Positions 1-6,151 of a stretch of DNA of 11,563 nt are shown here, one piece after another. The DNA comes from Thermohalobaculum sp039185235 (GTDB lineage: Bacteria; Pseudomonadota; Alphaproteobacteria; Rhodobacterales; Rhodobacteraceae). Within the stretch, counting starts at the first letter, position 1. Every line of letters starts with the position of its first letter. The position numbers were made by a program, and so were the translations under genes. Under the pieces are notes generated by a model. The model made no database searches, was not told the DNA's origin, and saw nothing but the letters and a program-made list of their open reading frames with translations. The stretch spans positions 1 through 11,563 of the forward strand of contig JBCDAS010000122.1 in NCBI GenBank assembly GCA_039185235.1, given 5' to 3'.

Positions 1-28
1 GTAGCGCCGGCACATATTGGTCCGCCAT
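1..28 (-). CDS. 5' end of a divergent gene, truncated by the window edge
   Basis: On the minus strand an ATG at 28-26 is preceded by a good ribosome binding site (AGGAGA, about 6 bases upstream). It opens a frame reading MADQYVPAL before the left edge. Nine residues are too few to name a family. The arrangement, back to back with the acyl-CoA dehydrogenase operon across a roughly 300-base gap, suggests a divergently transcribed partner or regulator. That is inference only. Confidence 0.5.
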
Positions 29-327
29 CGGAATCTCCTGTCATCAGATTGAGAAGATCCCAATCGTCAGACAGGCATGCCTATCCTCCAAATCGCAAGC
101 TCAGATCAGCGCGCAACACCCACAACAAACGCCAATACCGCGAGAGCGGTTTCGTCCAGGTCACGCCCAGTCGCTATTCAAAGAAATAACGGAGTTACCA
201 AGTCCGTTAAAGTCCATAGGCATCAAAGTGCTCGGGCGCCGGCTCCGTCCTGCAACCCGAGGCGACAGTGGCGTGACACGATCCGTATGTCTGCGTAGAT
301 TGCTGAGCGCTAATGGGAGGCCTTTTG
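29..327. promoter_or_regulatory. Divergent intergenic region with palindromes
   Basis: No convincing gene lies in this stretch. The longest open frame (77-298, plus) has an Arg/Ser/Thr-rich composition and no ribosome binding site. Visible palindromic signals are a perfect AGGCATGCCT at 73-82 and an inverted repeat AACGGA (188-193) / TCCGTT (203-208) with a 9-base spacer. Either could be an operator for the divergent genes. The stretch around 181-235 is richer in A/T than the flanking genes, as expected of a promoter region. I could not fix a -35/-10 pair with confidence. Confidence 0.4.
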
Positions 328-1452
328 ATGCTCAGCGAAGAACAGATCCTGATCCGTGACACTGTGCGCTCTTATGCGCAGGAGCGTTTGGCGCCGACCG
401 CGCATGCGCGGGAGAAGGCGGGGGCGATTGAGCCCGAGATTGTGGGGGAGTTGGCGGAGCTCGGTCTGCTCGGCATGACGATTGACCCGGATTGGGGGGG
501 TGCTGGTGCGGATTATGTCTCCTACGCTTTGGCGTTGATCGAGATTGCGGCGGGGGATGGCTCGGTCTCGACGCTGGTTTCGGTCCATAACGCGCCGGTT
601 TGTGCGGTGCTGGATCGGTTTGGCAATGACGACCAGAAGGAGCGTTGGCTGCGGCCTTTGGCGGAGGGACAGCATATCGGCTCGTTCGCGCTGACCGAGC
701 CCCAGGCGGGATCGGATGCCTCGAACCTGAAAACCCGGGCTATGAAGTCGAACGAAGGCTATACGGTCAACGGGTCGAAGCAGTTTATCTCGTCGGCGCG
801 GATCGGCAAGGCGACCGTTCTATTCGCGATGACAGATCCCGAGGCGGGCAAGAAGGGCATGTCTTGTTTCGCGGTCGCCAATGACACGCCTGGCTTCAGT
901 GTCGTCCGGGTCGAGGAGAAGCTGGGGCAAAAGGCCTCGGACAGTTGCGCGCTGAGCTTCGATGACCTGAAGATCCCGTTTGAGGACCGGATTGGCGAAG
1001 AGGGGCAGGGGTATTCCATTGCGCTTTCCTCGCTCGAGGCCGGGCGGATCGGGATCGCGGCTCAGGCGACCGGGCTGGCCCAAGCGGCGTTCGATCGCGC
1101 ATTTGCCTATGCCAAGGAGCGCGAGGCGTTTGGCAAGCCGATTTTTGACCTTCAGGCCGTGCAGTTCCGCCTCTCGGACATGGCGACCGATCTGGAGGCG
1201 GCCAAGCAATTGGTCCTGAACGCCGCGGCCATGAAAGACCGCGGCGAGCCCTGCCTCAAGGAAGCCTGCATGGCCAAGCTGTTCTGCGCCCAAGCGGCGG
1301 AGCGGATCACATCCGAGGCGATCCAGGTCCTCGGCGGCTATGGCTATCTGGCGGATTACGAGGTGGAGCGGATGTATCGCGACCAAAAGGTCTGCCAGAT
1401 CTATGAGGGCACGAATGATATCCAGAAGCTGATCATCGCGCGGCAGTTATGA
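328..1452 (+). CDS. Acyl-CoA dehydrogenase, short-chain type
   Basis: FAD enzyme that oxidises acyl-CoA to 2-enoyl-CoA and passes electrons to electron-transfer flavoprotein, in fatty-acid or branched-chain amino-acid breakdown. The start at 328 (MLSEEQ) is preferred over an ATG at 313, because GGGAGG at 315-320 sits 7 bases before it; this gives 374 aa, normal for the family. The flavin/substrate motif TEPQAGSD is at residues 123-130. AFGKPIFDLQAVQF is near 267-280, and the C-terminal YEGTNDIQ puts the catalytic Glu at 360. That position is typical of the SCAD/MCAD/short-branched-chain/isobutyryl groups and not of isovaleryl-CoA dehydrogenase. The next gene overlaps it by ATGA. The exact substrate cannot be read from the sequence. 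Confidence 0.93.
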   Translation: MLSEEQILIRDTVRSYAQERLAPTAHAREKAGAIEPEIVGELAELGLLGMTIDPDWGGAGADYVSYALALIEIAAGDGSVSTLVSVHNAPVCAVLDRFGNDDQKERWLRPLAEGQHIGSFALTEPQAGSDASNLKTRAMKSNEGYTVNGSKQFISSARIGKATVLFAMTDPEAGKKGMSCFAVANDTPGFSVVRVEEKLGQKASDSCALSFDDLKIPFEDRIGEEGQGYSIALSSLEAGRIGIAAQATGLAQAAFDRAFAYAKEREAFGKPIFDLQAVQFRLSDMATDLEAAKQLVLNAAAMKDRGEPCLKEACMAKLFCAQAAERITSEAIQVLGGYGYLADYEVERMYRDQKVCQIYEGTNDIQKLIIARQL

Positions 1453-2588
1453 GCGGGCAGATCCTTGTTGTTGGTGCCGGGATTGTCGGGCTGTCGACCG
1501 CCTATTGGCTGACCAAGCGGGGGGTTCAAGTGACGGTTGTCGAACAGGGGGCGATCCCGAACCCGATCGCCTCCTCCGCCGATCATCACCGGCTGATCCG
1601 CTATCCCTATGGCGAGGCTGAGGGCTATGCCCTGCGCATGCATCAGGCCTTTGCCGCTTGGCGGGCTATGTGGGCGGATCTGCCGGGGGAGGAGGGCCAT
1701 TACTACGCCGCCACCGGCATGTTGGCGATGAGCCAACAGACGGGCGATTACACCGACCGATCCGTCGCGGTGATGGACCGACTTGGCATTCCTTATGAGC
1801 GGATTGCGCCCGAGGATATGGCCCACAGGCTCCCGTTCCTCGAGCCGTCGAATGTCGGCTATGCGACGCTGTCGGAAGGGGGCGCCCTGATGGCCAATCG
1901 GATCCTTGTGGCGCTGGCCGATTGGTTGCGCCAAGCCGGGGCGGAGGTGCTGGAGCAGGCGCCTGTCACATCCGTTGAGGCGGCGACCGGGTCGGTGCAT
2001 CTCGCCGATGGGCGGATTTTGAGCGCGGATCGGGTTATTGTCGCGGCAGGCATCGCCACGGGGCGGCTTCTGCCCGAACTGGGTCAGCGTCTGGTTCCCT
2101 ATCGCACAGTGATCTTCTACGCCTCCCCGCCCGAGGATTTGGCCGAGGCCTATGCCGCAGCACCCTGTTGGACCGATCTGGGTGGCGATACGGATCTTTG
2201 GGGGATGTCTGCCATCGGGGGCTTGCCGATGAAGCTCGGCAATGGCGCGCTTGGCCGACAAGACCCTGAGGCCGCCAGCCGGAGGGTTACGGCCGAGGAG
2301 GTTGACCAGGTGCGTGCGAACTACGCGCTGCGCTTTCGGGGCGCGGAGCGGTTCACGATCCATTGGCACCAGGCGAATTACTGGACCGAGGCGCCCGAGG
2401 GGGCCTTTGTGCTGGAGCCTTTTGACCGGGCTCTGGCGGTCTCGGCCTGTTCGGGCCATGGGTTCAAGTTCGGCGCGCTGTCGGGCCGGGATGTCGCGGA
2501 TGCGGTCGATGGATCGCTGCCGGTCGAGGCCGTCGCCCTGCGTATGGCCGGAGATCTGGCGGCCGCGCGGGCAGAGGCGGGCCTCTGA
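1449..2588 (+). CDS. FAD-dependent oxidoreductase, sarcosine oxidase/DAO-like
   Basis: 379 aa protein of the D-amino-acid oxidase (DAO) superfamily, closest in pattern to monomeric sarcosine oxidase and N-methyltryptophan oxidase. Such enzymes oxidise secondary amines or amino acids and release hydrogen peroxide. The N-terminal Rossmann motif GAGIVG is at residues 9-14. The segment HHRLIRYPYGE near residues 46-56 matches the family's active-site Arg region, and SGHGFKF at 335-341 is a signature of this subgroup. In those enzymes a Cys in a Cys-x-Tyr context holds FAD covalently. The matching place here reads QANYW (Ala at about 309), so FAD is probably bound non-covalently, although a different Cys sits at 334. 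Its ATG overlaps the dehydrogenase stop, and with no clear ribosome binding site it is likely translationally coupled. Substrate unknown. Confidence 0.85.
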   Translation: MSGQILVVGAGIVGLSTAYWLTKRGVQVTVVEQGAIPNPIASSADHHRLIRYPYGEAEGYALRMHQAFAAWRAMWADLPGEEGHYYAATGMLAMSQQTGDYTDRSVAVMDRLGIPYERIAPEDMAHRLPFLEPSNVGYATLSEGGALMANRILVALADWLRQAGAEVLEQAPVTSVEAATGSVHLADGRILSADRVIVAAGIATGRLLPELGQRLVPYRTVIFYASPPEDLAEAYAAAPCWTDLGGDTDLWGMSAIGGLPMKLGNGALGRQDPEAASRRVTAEEVDQVRANYALRFRGAERFTIHWHQANYWTEAPEGAFVLEPFDRALAVSACSGHGFKFGALSGRDVADAVDGSLPVEAVALRMAGDLAAARAEAGL

Positions 2589-2665
2589 AAGCCGCCCCGC
2601 AGGTAGCGCTTTGTGTTGCCCCATTAGCGGGGTAAACTGCGCCCGAGACAATCGAGGAGCAGAGA

Positions 2666-3232
2666 ATGGCATTCCGAACCCTCTTTGGCGCAGTCGCGAT
2701 CGCTCTGACCCTGGCGCCCGGTGCACAAGCCGACGAGATCACCGATACGATCCAGGCGGCTTTGGAGGCCTATGAGGCCGGTGACATCAAGCTCGCCAAG
2801 GAGGAGCTGGATTTCGCCTCGCAATTGCTCAGCCAGATCAAGGCCACCGGTCTGACCGCGTTCCTGCCCGAGCCGATGGATGGGTGGACCCAGCAAGAGG
2901 TCGACACCCAAGCCAGCGCGGCCCTGGCCTTTGGTGGCGGGCTGGTGGCGAATGCAGTCTATGAGAACGGCGGCAAGTCGGTCGATATGACCCTGATGGC
3001 CGACAGCCCGATGGTCACGGCCATGGCCGCAGCTTTGGGCAATGTGGCGATCATGGGCTCGATGGGCCAGGTCAAGCGGGTCAATGGCCAGCGCCTGGTC
3101 GTCACACCCGATGGCGAGATCCAATCGCTGATCGATGGCAAGGTTCTGGTACAGATCTCGGGCACAGCCGCGGTCGAGGAAAAGCTGGCCTATTTCGAAG
3201 CGCTCGACGCCGAAGGGCTCGCGGACTTCTGA
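2666..3232 (+). CDS. Exported protein of unknown function
   Basis: 188 aa. I do not recognise the family. Residues 1-22 are a clear Sec signal peptide: MAFR, a hydrophobic core, then AQA before Asp23, a good signal-peptidase I site. The mature protein should therefore be periplasmic. Residues about 24-60 are predicted by eye to form two helices with a TPR-like feel (EAYEAGDIKLAKEELDF). The middle is Ala/Gly/Met-rich, and there is a short run VTPDGEIQSLIDGKVLVQI near 151-169 that looks like two beta strands. GAGGAG upstream of the ATG supports the start. It is separated by 77 bases from the oxidoreductase and has ordinary high-GC codon use, so it belongs to the host backbone and not to the AT-richer cassette that follows. 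Confidence 0.8.
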   Translation: MAFRTLFGAVAIALTLAPGAQADEITDTIQAALEAYEAGDIKLAKEELDFASQLLSQIKATGLTAFLPEPMDGWTQQEVDTQASAALAFGGGLVANAVYENGGKSVDMTLMADSPMVTAMAAALGNVAIMGSMGQVKRVNGQRLVVTPDGEIQSLIDGKVLVQISGTAAVEEKLAYFEALDAEGLADF

Positions 3233-3403
3233 TCCCCTGCAAATTGGTGGTGAACAAGGCGCCAAGCGAGAGCATGCGAGGCGCATGGTCTGACCATCAA
3301 ATGGTCCGAATTCCGTCCTCTTGCGCGGGAGTAAAGCCAATATCTAGGCTTCAGCAAAGGGCCACCCAAGCGGCCCAAGCTCTGACAGAGAAGGATTGTA
3401 GGA
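3233..3403. promoter_or_regulatory. Leader of the chaperone/effector cassette with ATGGTC half-sites
   Basis: 171-base gap before the chaperone gene. A perfect interrupted palindrome ATGGTC-T-GACCAT occupies 3285-3297, and a third copy of the half-site, ATGGTC, lies at 3301-3306, 16 bases after the first. Such spaced half-sites are what a dimeric repressor or activator might bind. The core promoter is not obvious to me. The chaperone's ribosome binding site AAGGA (3391-3395) ends the region. Confidence 0.4.
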
Positions 3404-3898
3404 ATGGATGCACAGAACGCGCTTGAGACACTTATCAGCGAGATCAAGGCCGAAACTGGCGTTGACTTAGCATTCGACGAGAACGGGATGACTGTTCTCC
3501 AACATGAGAGCGAGGTCGCGGTCATCTTAACCGCTGATTACGCATCAGGCCTGATGCGCATCAATACTCTTCTTGGGAGTATTGCTGATGCCAATCGGGA
3601 AGAGCTGCTTGGCGATCTAATGGTCGTCAACTTCTTCCCACAGGTCTATGGGCCCTTCTTTTTTGCGCTCAATCCGGAACAGACGCATCTCTTCCTTATG
3701 AGCCGGACACCGATCTTGTCCCTTGATGCCCACGGATTGATCGATCATTGCAACCAGCTCGTGCGGGCCCACCAGATCCTTAGCGAACTGTTGGTCGGTC
3801 CATTGAGCGGCCGAGGGCGGCTTTCGCAAGCGATTGCTGAGCGATTTGACGATGCTGAAAGCGGTGCCAAGAGCGATGTACCTGCAACATTTGTCTGA
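3404..3898 (+). CDS. CesT-like type III secretion chaperone
   Basis: 164 aa, acidic, no signal peptide. The layout matches the CesT/Tir class I chaperone fold: an opening helix (residues 5-18, LETLISEIKAETG), then D-x-x-G (25-28), alternating strands (AVILTADY), a helix with LL near 56-71, and an N-x-F strand (76-78). It ends with paired strands FFFALNPEQTHLFLMSRTP (85-103) and a closing helix from about 107 to 131. These chaperones bind the N-terminal region of one secreted effector and keep it partly unfolded for the type III export ATPase. The gene directly downstream, 32 bases on, is the expected position of its cognate effector. AAGGA lies 8 bases before the ATG. A YbjN-like protein is the main alternative, since that fold is similar. 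No type III apparatus gene is in the window. Confidence 0.7.
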   Translation: MDAQNALETLISEIKAETGVDLAFDENGMTVLQHESEVAVILTADYASGLMRINTLLGSIADANREELLGDLMVVNFFPQVYGPFFFALNPEQTHLFLMSRTPILSLDAHGLIDHCNQLVRAHQILSELLVGPLSGRGRLSQAIAERFDDAESGAKSDVPATFV

Positions 3899-3930
3899 AC
3901 AGACAAGCCCGAACACGAAAGGATAATCTA

Positions 3931-4602
3931 ATGACGAGCATTGACGGTGGCATCACGCCAAAGATGACGACACTCAACGAGATGAACTTTGACATCGATA
4001 GTACACGGGATTCATCGAACTCGATCTCATTCTCGCAGAGCTCGATCGACAGTGAGTCGTATCTGTACGACAGCAATCGCCTCCGCTTCTACAGCGACTC
4101 GATGTCGAATGACTTGGAAACAGACTATAAAGACCAGATGGAGGACACCTCGTCCAAGTCTCTGGGCGACAAGATGAAATCCTGGGGTCGCGCAACTTTG
4201 AGTGGGTTAAAAGAGTTCGGCAAGCAGCTCATCACCTTGGGTTTCATCAACCTCTACCGCGCTGTTAAATCGAGCAATGAGGAAAAGGACCGCCTTACTC
4301 AGGACTTCAACGAGATGAAGCATAACAACCTGAATGAGCCCCAACCTTTTGGAGCTCCTCAGATGGAGCGGGTTGGCGCAAACAAGGACGATGGTTCGAG
4401 CAGCTTAGCTAAGCTTTACAATGAGGCAATGAAGCCAAAGCCATTGAACCCCGATGATGTTGAATTCGCCACGGGGCTGGAGGCTAACGCCGTGTTTGAA
4501 GCGGACATCATGGACGGTGTTATCGATAGCTTGGTGAAAGATCTGAAGTCAGAAGGGGCAGAGAACAAACGATCAACAATGAAAACACTGACGACTCTCT
4601 AG
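3931..4602 (+). CDS. Candidate type III effector, possibly truncated by a frameshift
   Basis: 223 aa, no recognised family. Residues 1-80 are very rich in Ser, Asp, Asn and Thr with few hydrophobics, the usual composition of a type III export signal and chaperone-binding region. Residues about 84-113 (KSWGRATLSGLKEFGKQL and on) form an amphipathic or membrane-active helix, followed by a charged, probably coiled segment. Residues 176-205 hold a motif DVEFATGL..N.VFEADI that recurs in the next reading frame downstream. AGGA lies about 7 bases before the ATG, and the chaperone gene is 32 bases upstream, so the two are one operon. Base composition is low: 26 of 60 G+C in 3961-4020, against 46 of 60 in 1021-1080. 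The ending STMKTLTTL looks unlike the rest and probably results from a frame change. Effector identity is inferred from context and composition. Confidence 0.6.
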   Translation: MTSIDGGITPKMTTLNEMNFDIDSTRDSSNSISFSQSSIDSESYLYDSNRLRFYSDSMSNDLETDYKDQMEDTSSKSLGDKMKSWGRATLSGLKEFGKQLITLGFINLYRAVKSSNEEKDRLTQDFNEMKHNNLNEPQPFGAPQMERVGANKDDGSSSLAKLYNEAMKPKPLNPDDVEFATGLEANAVFEADIMDGVIDSLVKDLKSEGAENKRSTMKTLTTL

Positions 4603-4637
4603 AGGCTGAGGGTTTTGCTGAGACGGGTCCTCTGAAG

Positions 4638-4841
4638 GTGGAAGATCAAATCGAAATCGTAAACATGATCAAGGCGGATGAGCTCAAGAAGTCTGAAGGC
4701 AAGTCAGCCGTGCAAGATAGTGTAAATGAGGGCGATGTTAAGTTTAGTACCGACTTGGGCCAGGCAACATTCAACCTGGATGAGCTAGCAGACGAGGTAT
4801 TGAATGAAATGAAGAATGAGCGAGAAGAGGCCAAAAAGTAG
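4638..4841 (+). CDS. Fragment: likely displaced C-terminus of the candidate effector
   Basis: 67 aa if started at GTG 4638, but the frame is open from 4530 and there is no convincing ribosome binding site. The unstarted upstream part, from about 4566, reads as smoothly acidic protein (NNENTDDSLEAEGFAETG), just like the preceding effector. That suggests one original gene broken by a single-base loss (or two-base gain) somewhere in 4530-4602. Residues 33-57 (DVKFSTDL....FNLDEL..EVL) repeat the pattern of effector residues 176-205, so the intact protein would carry at least two copies of this motif and be about 300 aa. Alternatives are a separate small gene, a sequencing error or programmed frameshifting. 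No classical -1 slippery heptamer is visible. Confidence 0.5.
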   Translation: MEDQIEIVNMIKADELKKSEGKSAVQDSVNEGDVKFSTDLGQATFNLDELADEVLNEMKNEREEAKK

Positions 4842-4855
4842 ATGATGCTCAGATC

Positions 4856-4891
4856 CGGCGGCGCGTACAAAACGGGCCGCCGTTCTCTTTT
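4856..4891 (+). terminator. Rho-independent terminator after the effector cassette
   Basis: Perfect 7-bp stem CGGCGGC (4856-4862) / GCCGCCG (4876-4882) with a 13-base loop, followed by the T-rich run TTCTCTTTT (4883-4891). It begins 15 bases after the last effector-frame stop and points along the plus strand. It ends the chaperone/effector transcript just before the convergent MBL gene. Confidence 0.75.
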
Positions 4892-4893
4892 GT

Positions 4894-5757
4894 CTACAGC
4901 CCGTTGATCGGGACTTTTAGATAGACTTGACCATTCTCCTCGGGTTCGGGCATTTGCCCTGCGCGCATGTTCACTTGGATCGAGGGGATGATCAGCTTGG
5001 GCATGGAGAGTTGGGCGTCGCGGGTCTCGCGCATTTCGACGAACTCGTCCTCGGACGTGCCATTGCGTACATGTTTGTTCTTGGCCTTTTGCTCACCCAC
5101 CGTGCTCTCCCAGGCGAATTGATCGCGGCCAGGAGCTTTGTAGTCATGGGCGGTGAAGATGCGGGTCTCGTCGGGCAGCGACAGGATCTTTTGGATCGAG
5201 TGCCAGAGCTCGCGGGCCGAGCCCCCGGGGAAATCGCAACGCGCCGTGCCGAAATCGGGCATAAACAGCGTATCACCCACGAAAGCCGCGTCGCCGATCA
5301 CGTAGGTCATGCAGGCGGGCGTGTGGCCTGGGGTGTGCAGCACATGGGCCTGGAGCCCGCCGATCGCGAACAGATCCTGCTCCTTGAACAGCGCGTCGAA
5401 CTGGCTGCCATCGCGCTGGAACTCGGTGCCTTCGTTGAAGATCTTGCCAAAGACGTCCTGGACCGTGCAGATCTCGCCGCCAATCCCGATCTTGCCGCCA
5501 AGCTGCTCCTGCAGATAGGGCGCGGCGGAGAGGTGGTCGGCATGGACATGGGTCTCGAGGATCCACTCCGTTGTCAGCCCCTGTGCCCGGATATGCGCGA
5601 TCAGCAGATCCGCCGATTTGGTCGAGGTACGGCCCGAGGCATGGTCAAAATCCAGCACCGAGTCGATGATCGCGCAGGCGCTGCTGTCAGGATCCCGCAC
5701 GATATAGGACGCACAATTCGTCGGCTCGTCGAAGAAGCAGGTCACATCTGGGGTCAT
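4894..5757 (-). CDS. MBL-fold persulfide dioxygenase-like hydrolase (Blh type)
   Basis: Metallo-beta-lactamase-fold protein of the ETHE1/Blh group, which oxidises glutathione persulfide to sulfite and so detoxifies sulfide-derived sulfur. The start at 5757 (MTPDV) is chosen over one 27 bases upstream because AAGGAGAG lies just before it; this gives 287 aa. Metal motif THVHADH is at residues 69-75, HTPGHT at 141-146, GDTLFMPD at 161-168, and TAHDY at 202-206. By analogy with ETHE1, the iron ligands would be His70, His145 and Asp162. From memory, the segments FNEGTEFQRDGSQFD and PGGSARELW are typical of the Blh proteins in bigR operons, although no bigR or sulfide:quinone reductase gene is in view. 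It lies 79 bases after sbtB on the same strand and has its own likely promoter. Confidence 0.85.
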   Translation of the reverse strand: MTPDVTCFFDEPTNCASYIVRDPDSSACAIIDSVLDFDHASGRTSTKSADLLIAHIRAQGLTTEWILETHVHADHLSAAPYLQEQLGGKIGIGGEICTVQDVFGKIFNEGTEFQRDGSQFDALFKEQDLFAIGGLQAHVLHTPGHTPACMTYVIGDAAFVGDTLFMPDFGTARCDFPGGSARELWHSIQKILSLPDETRIFTAHDYKAPGRDQFAWESTVGEQKAKNKHVRNGTSEDEFVEMRETRDAQLSMPKLIIPSIQVNMRAGQMPEPEENGQVYLKVPINGL

Positions 5758-5783
5758 CGGGCTCTCCTTGGTTGTGCCCGGCA

Positions 5784-5820
5784 ACTATAAGGGAAAATCA
5801 CAGGAATAAAATGTGTATTC
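5784..5820 (-). promoter_or_regulatory. Probable promoter and operator of the persulfide dioxygenase gene
   Basis: On the minus strand a good -10 (TATAGT, 5789-5784) lies 26 bases before the start codon. The expected -35 zone is AT-rich and contains an inverted repeat GAAT-N9-ATTC (5804-5807 and 5817-5820). An inverted repeat over the -35 suits a repressor. Sulfide-responsive ArsR-type regulators (BigR/SqrR) control this enzyme in other bacteria. The spacing here does not clearly match a consensus I can vouch for. Confidence 0.4.
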
Positions 5821-5836
5821 GATCGGGCTTGGCGGG

Positions 5837-6148
5837 TCAGAACCGCTCGGCTCGCACGACCTCGCAATCGGTGATGGTGATGACGCCGATATGCCGCTCG
5901 ACCAGGCGGAAGACATTGTCGAGCAGGTCTTGGATCCGCTCAGGCCGAACGATGCAGATCACCTGGACCATGCCACCGGCGAGGCCGATGCTCTCATCCG
6001 AACTCCATTTGCCGGAGCGGCCAGAACCGCCGATCACGGGCAGAACCGAATAGCCGGTGACGCCCGCCTCGTCCAACGCATCGGTGAGGCGCCCGCGGAC
6101 GGGCTTTTCGATGATAATGGCCACGCGCTTGGCTTGGTGGGTCTCCAT
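5837..6148 (-). CDS. sbtB: PII-like regulator of the bicarbonate transporter (SbtB-like)
   Basis: 103 aa trimeric PII-like protein; partners of this type bind adenine nucleotides (cAMP, AMP, ADP or ATP in cyanobacterial SbtB) and control SbtA at the membrane. Ferredoxin-like strands are visible: RVAIIIEK (8-15), a helix RGRLTDALDEAG, GYSVLPVIGGSGRSG leading into the T-loop (32-46), MVQVICIVR (60-68), and IGVITITDCEVV (87-98). It begins 3 bases after the sbtA stop. Its ribosome binding site GGAGG lies inside the sbtA end, so the two are co-translated. Odd point: it ends at ERF, just where cyanobacterial SbtB would continue into the redox-active Cys-Gly-Pro-x-Gly-Cys R-loop, so that switch is missing. 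Identity rests on both sequence pattern and neighbour. Confidence 0.8.
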   Translation of the reverse strand: METHQAKRVAIIIEKPVRGRLTDALDEAGVTGYSVLPVIGGSGRSGKWSSDESIGLAGGMVQVICIVRPERIQDLLDNVFRLVERHIGVITITDCEVVRAERF

Positions 6149-6151
6149 GGA

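Noticed and set aside
77..298. 73-aa open frame in the first intergenic region
   Set aside because: No ribosome binding site and unstructured Arg/Ser/Thr/Asn-rich composition; it overlaps palindromes that fit a control region better.
2618..2634. Terminator between the oxidoreductase and exported protein genes
   Set aside because: CCCC-ATTAGC-GGGG is only a 4-bp stem and is followed by TAAACT, with no T-run.
1401..2726. 441-aa open frame on the minus strand
   Set aside because: It is antisense to the well-supported FAD oxidoreductase, Arg/Pro/Gly/His-rich with no recognisable motif; a by-product of GC-rich codon use.
4560..4580. Programmed -1 ribosomal frameshift site
   Set aside because: The sequence GAGAACAAACGATCAAC contains no X-XXY-YYZ heptamer in the right frame, and I see no strong following stem, so a mutation or sequence error is more likely.
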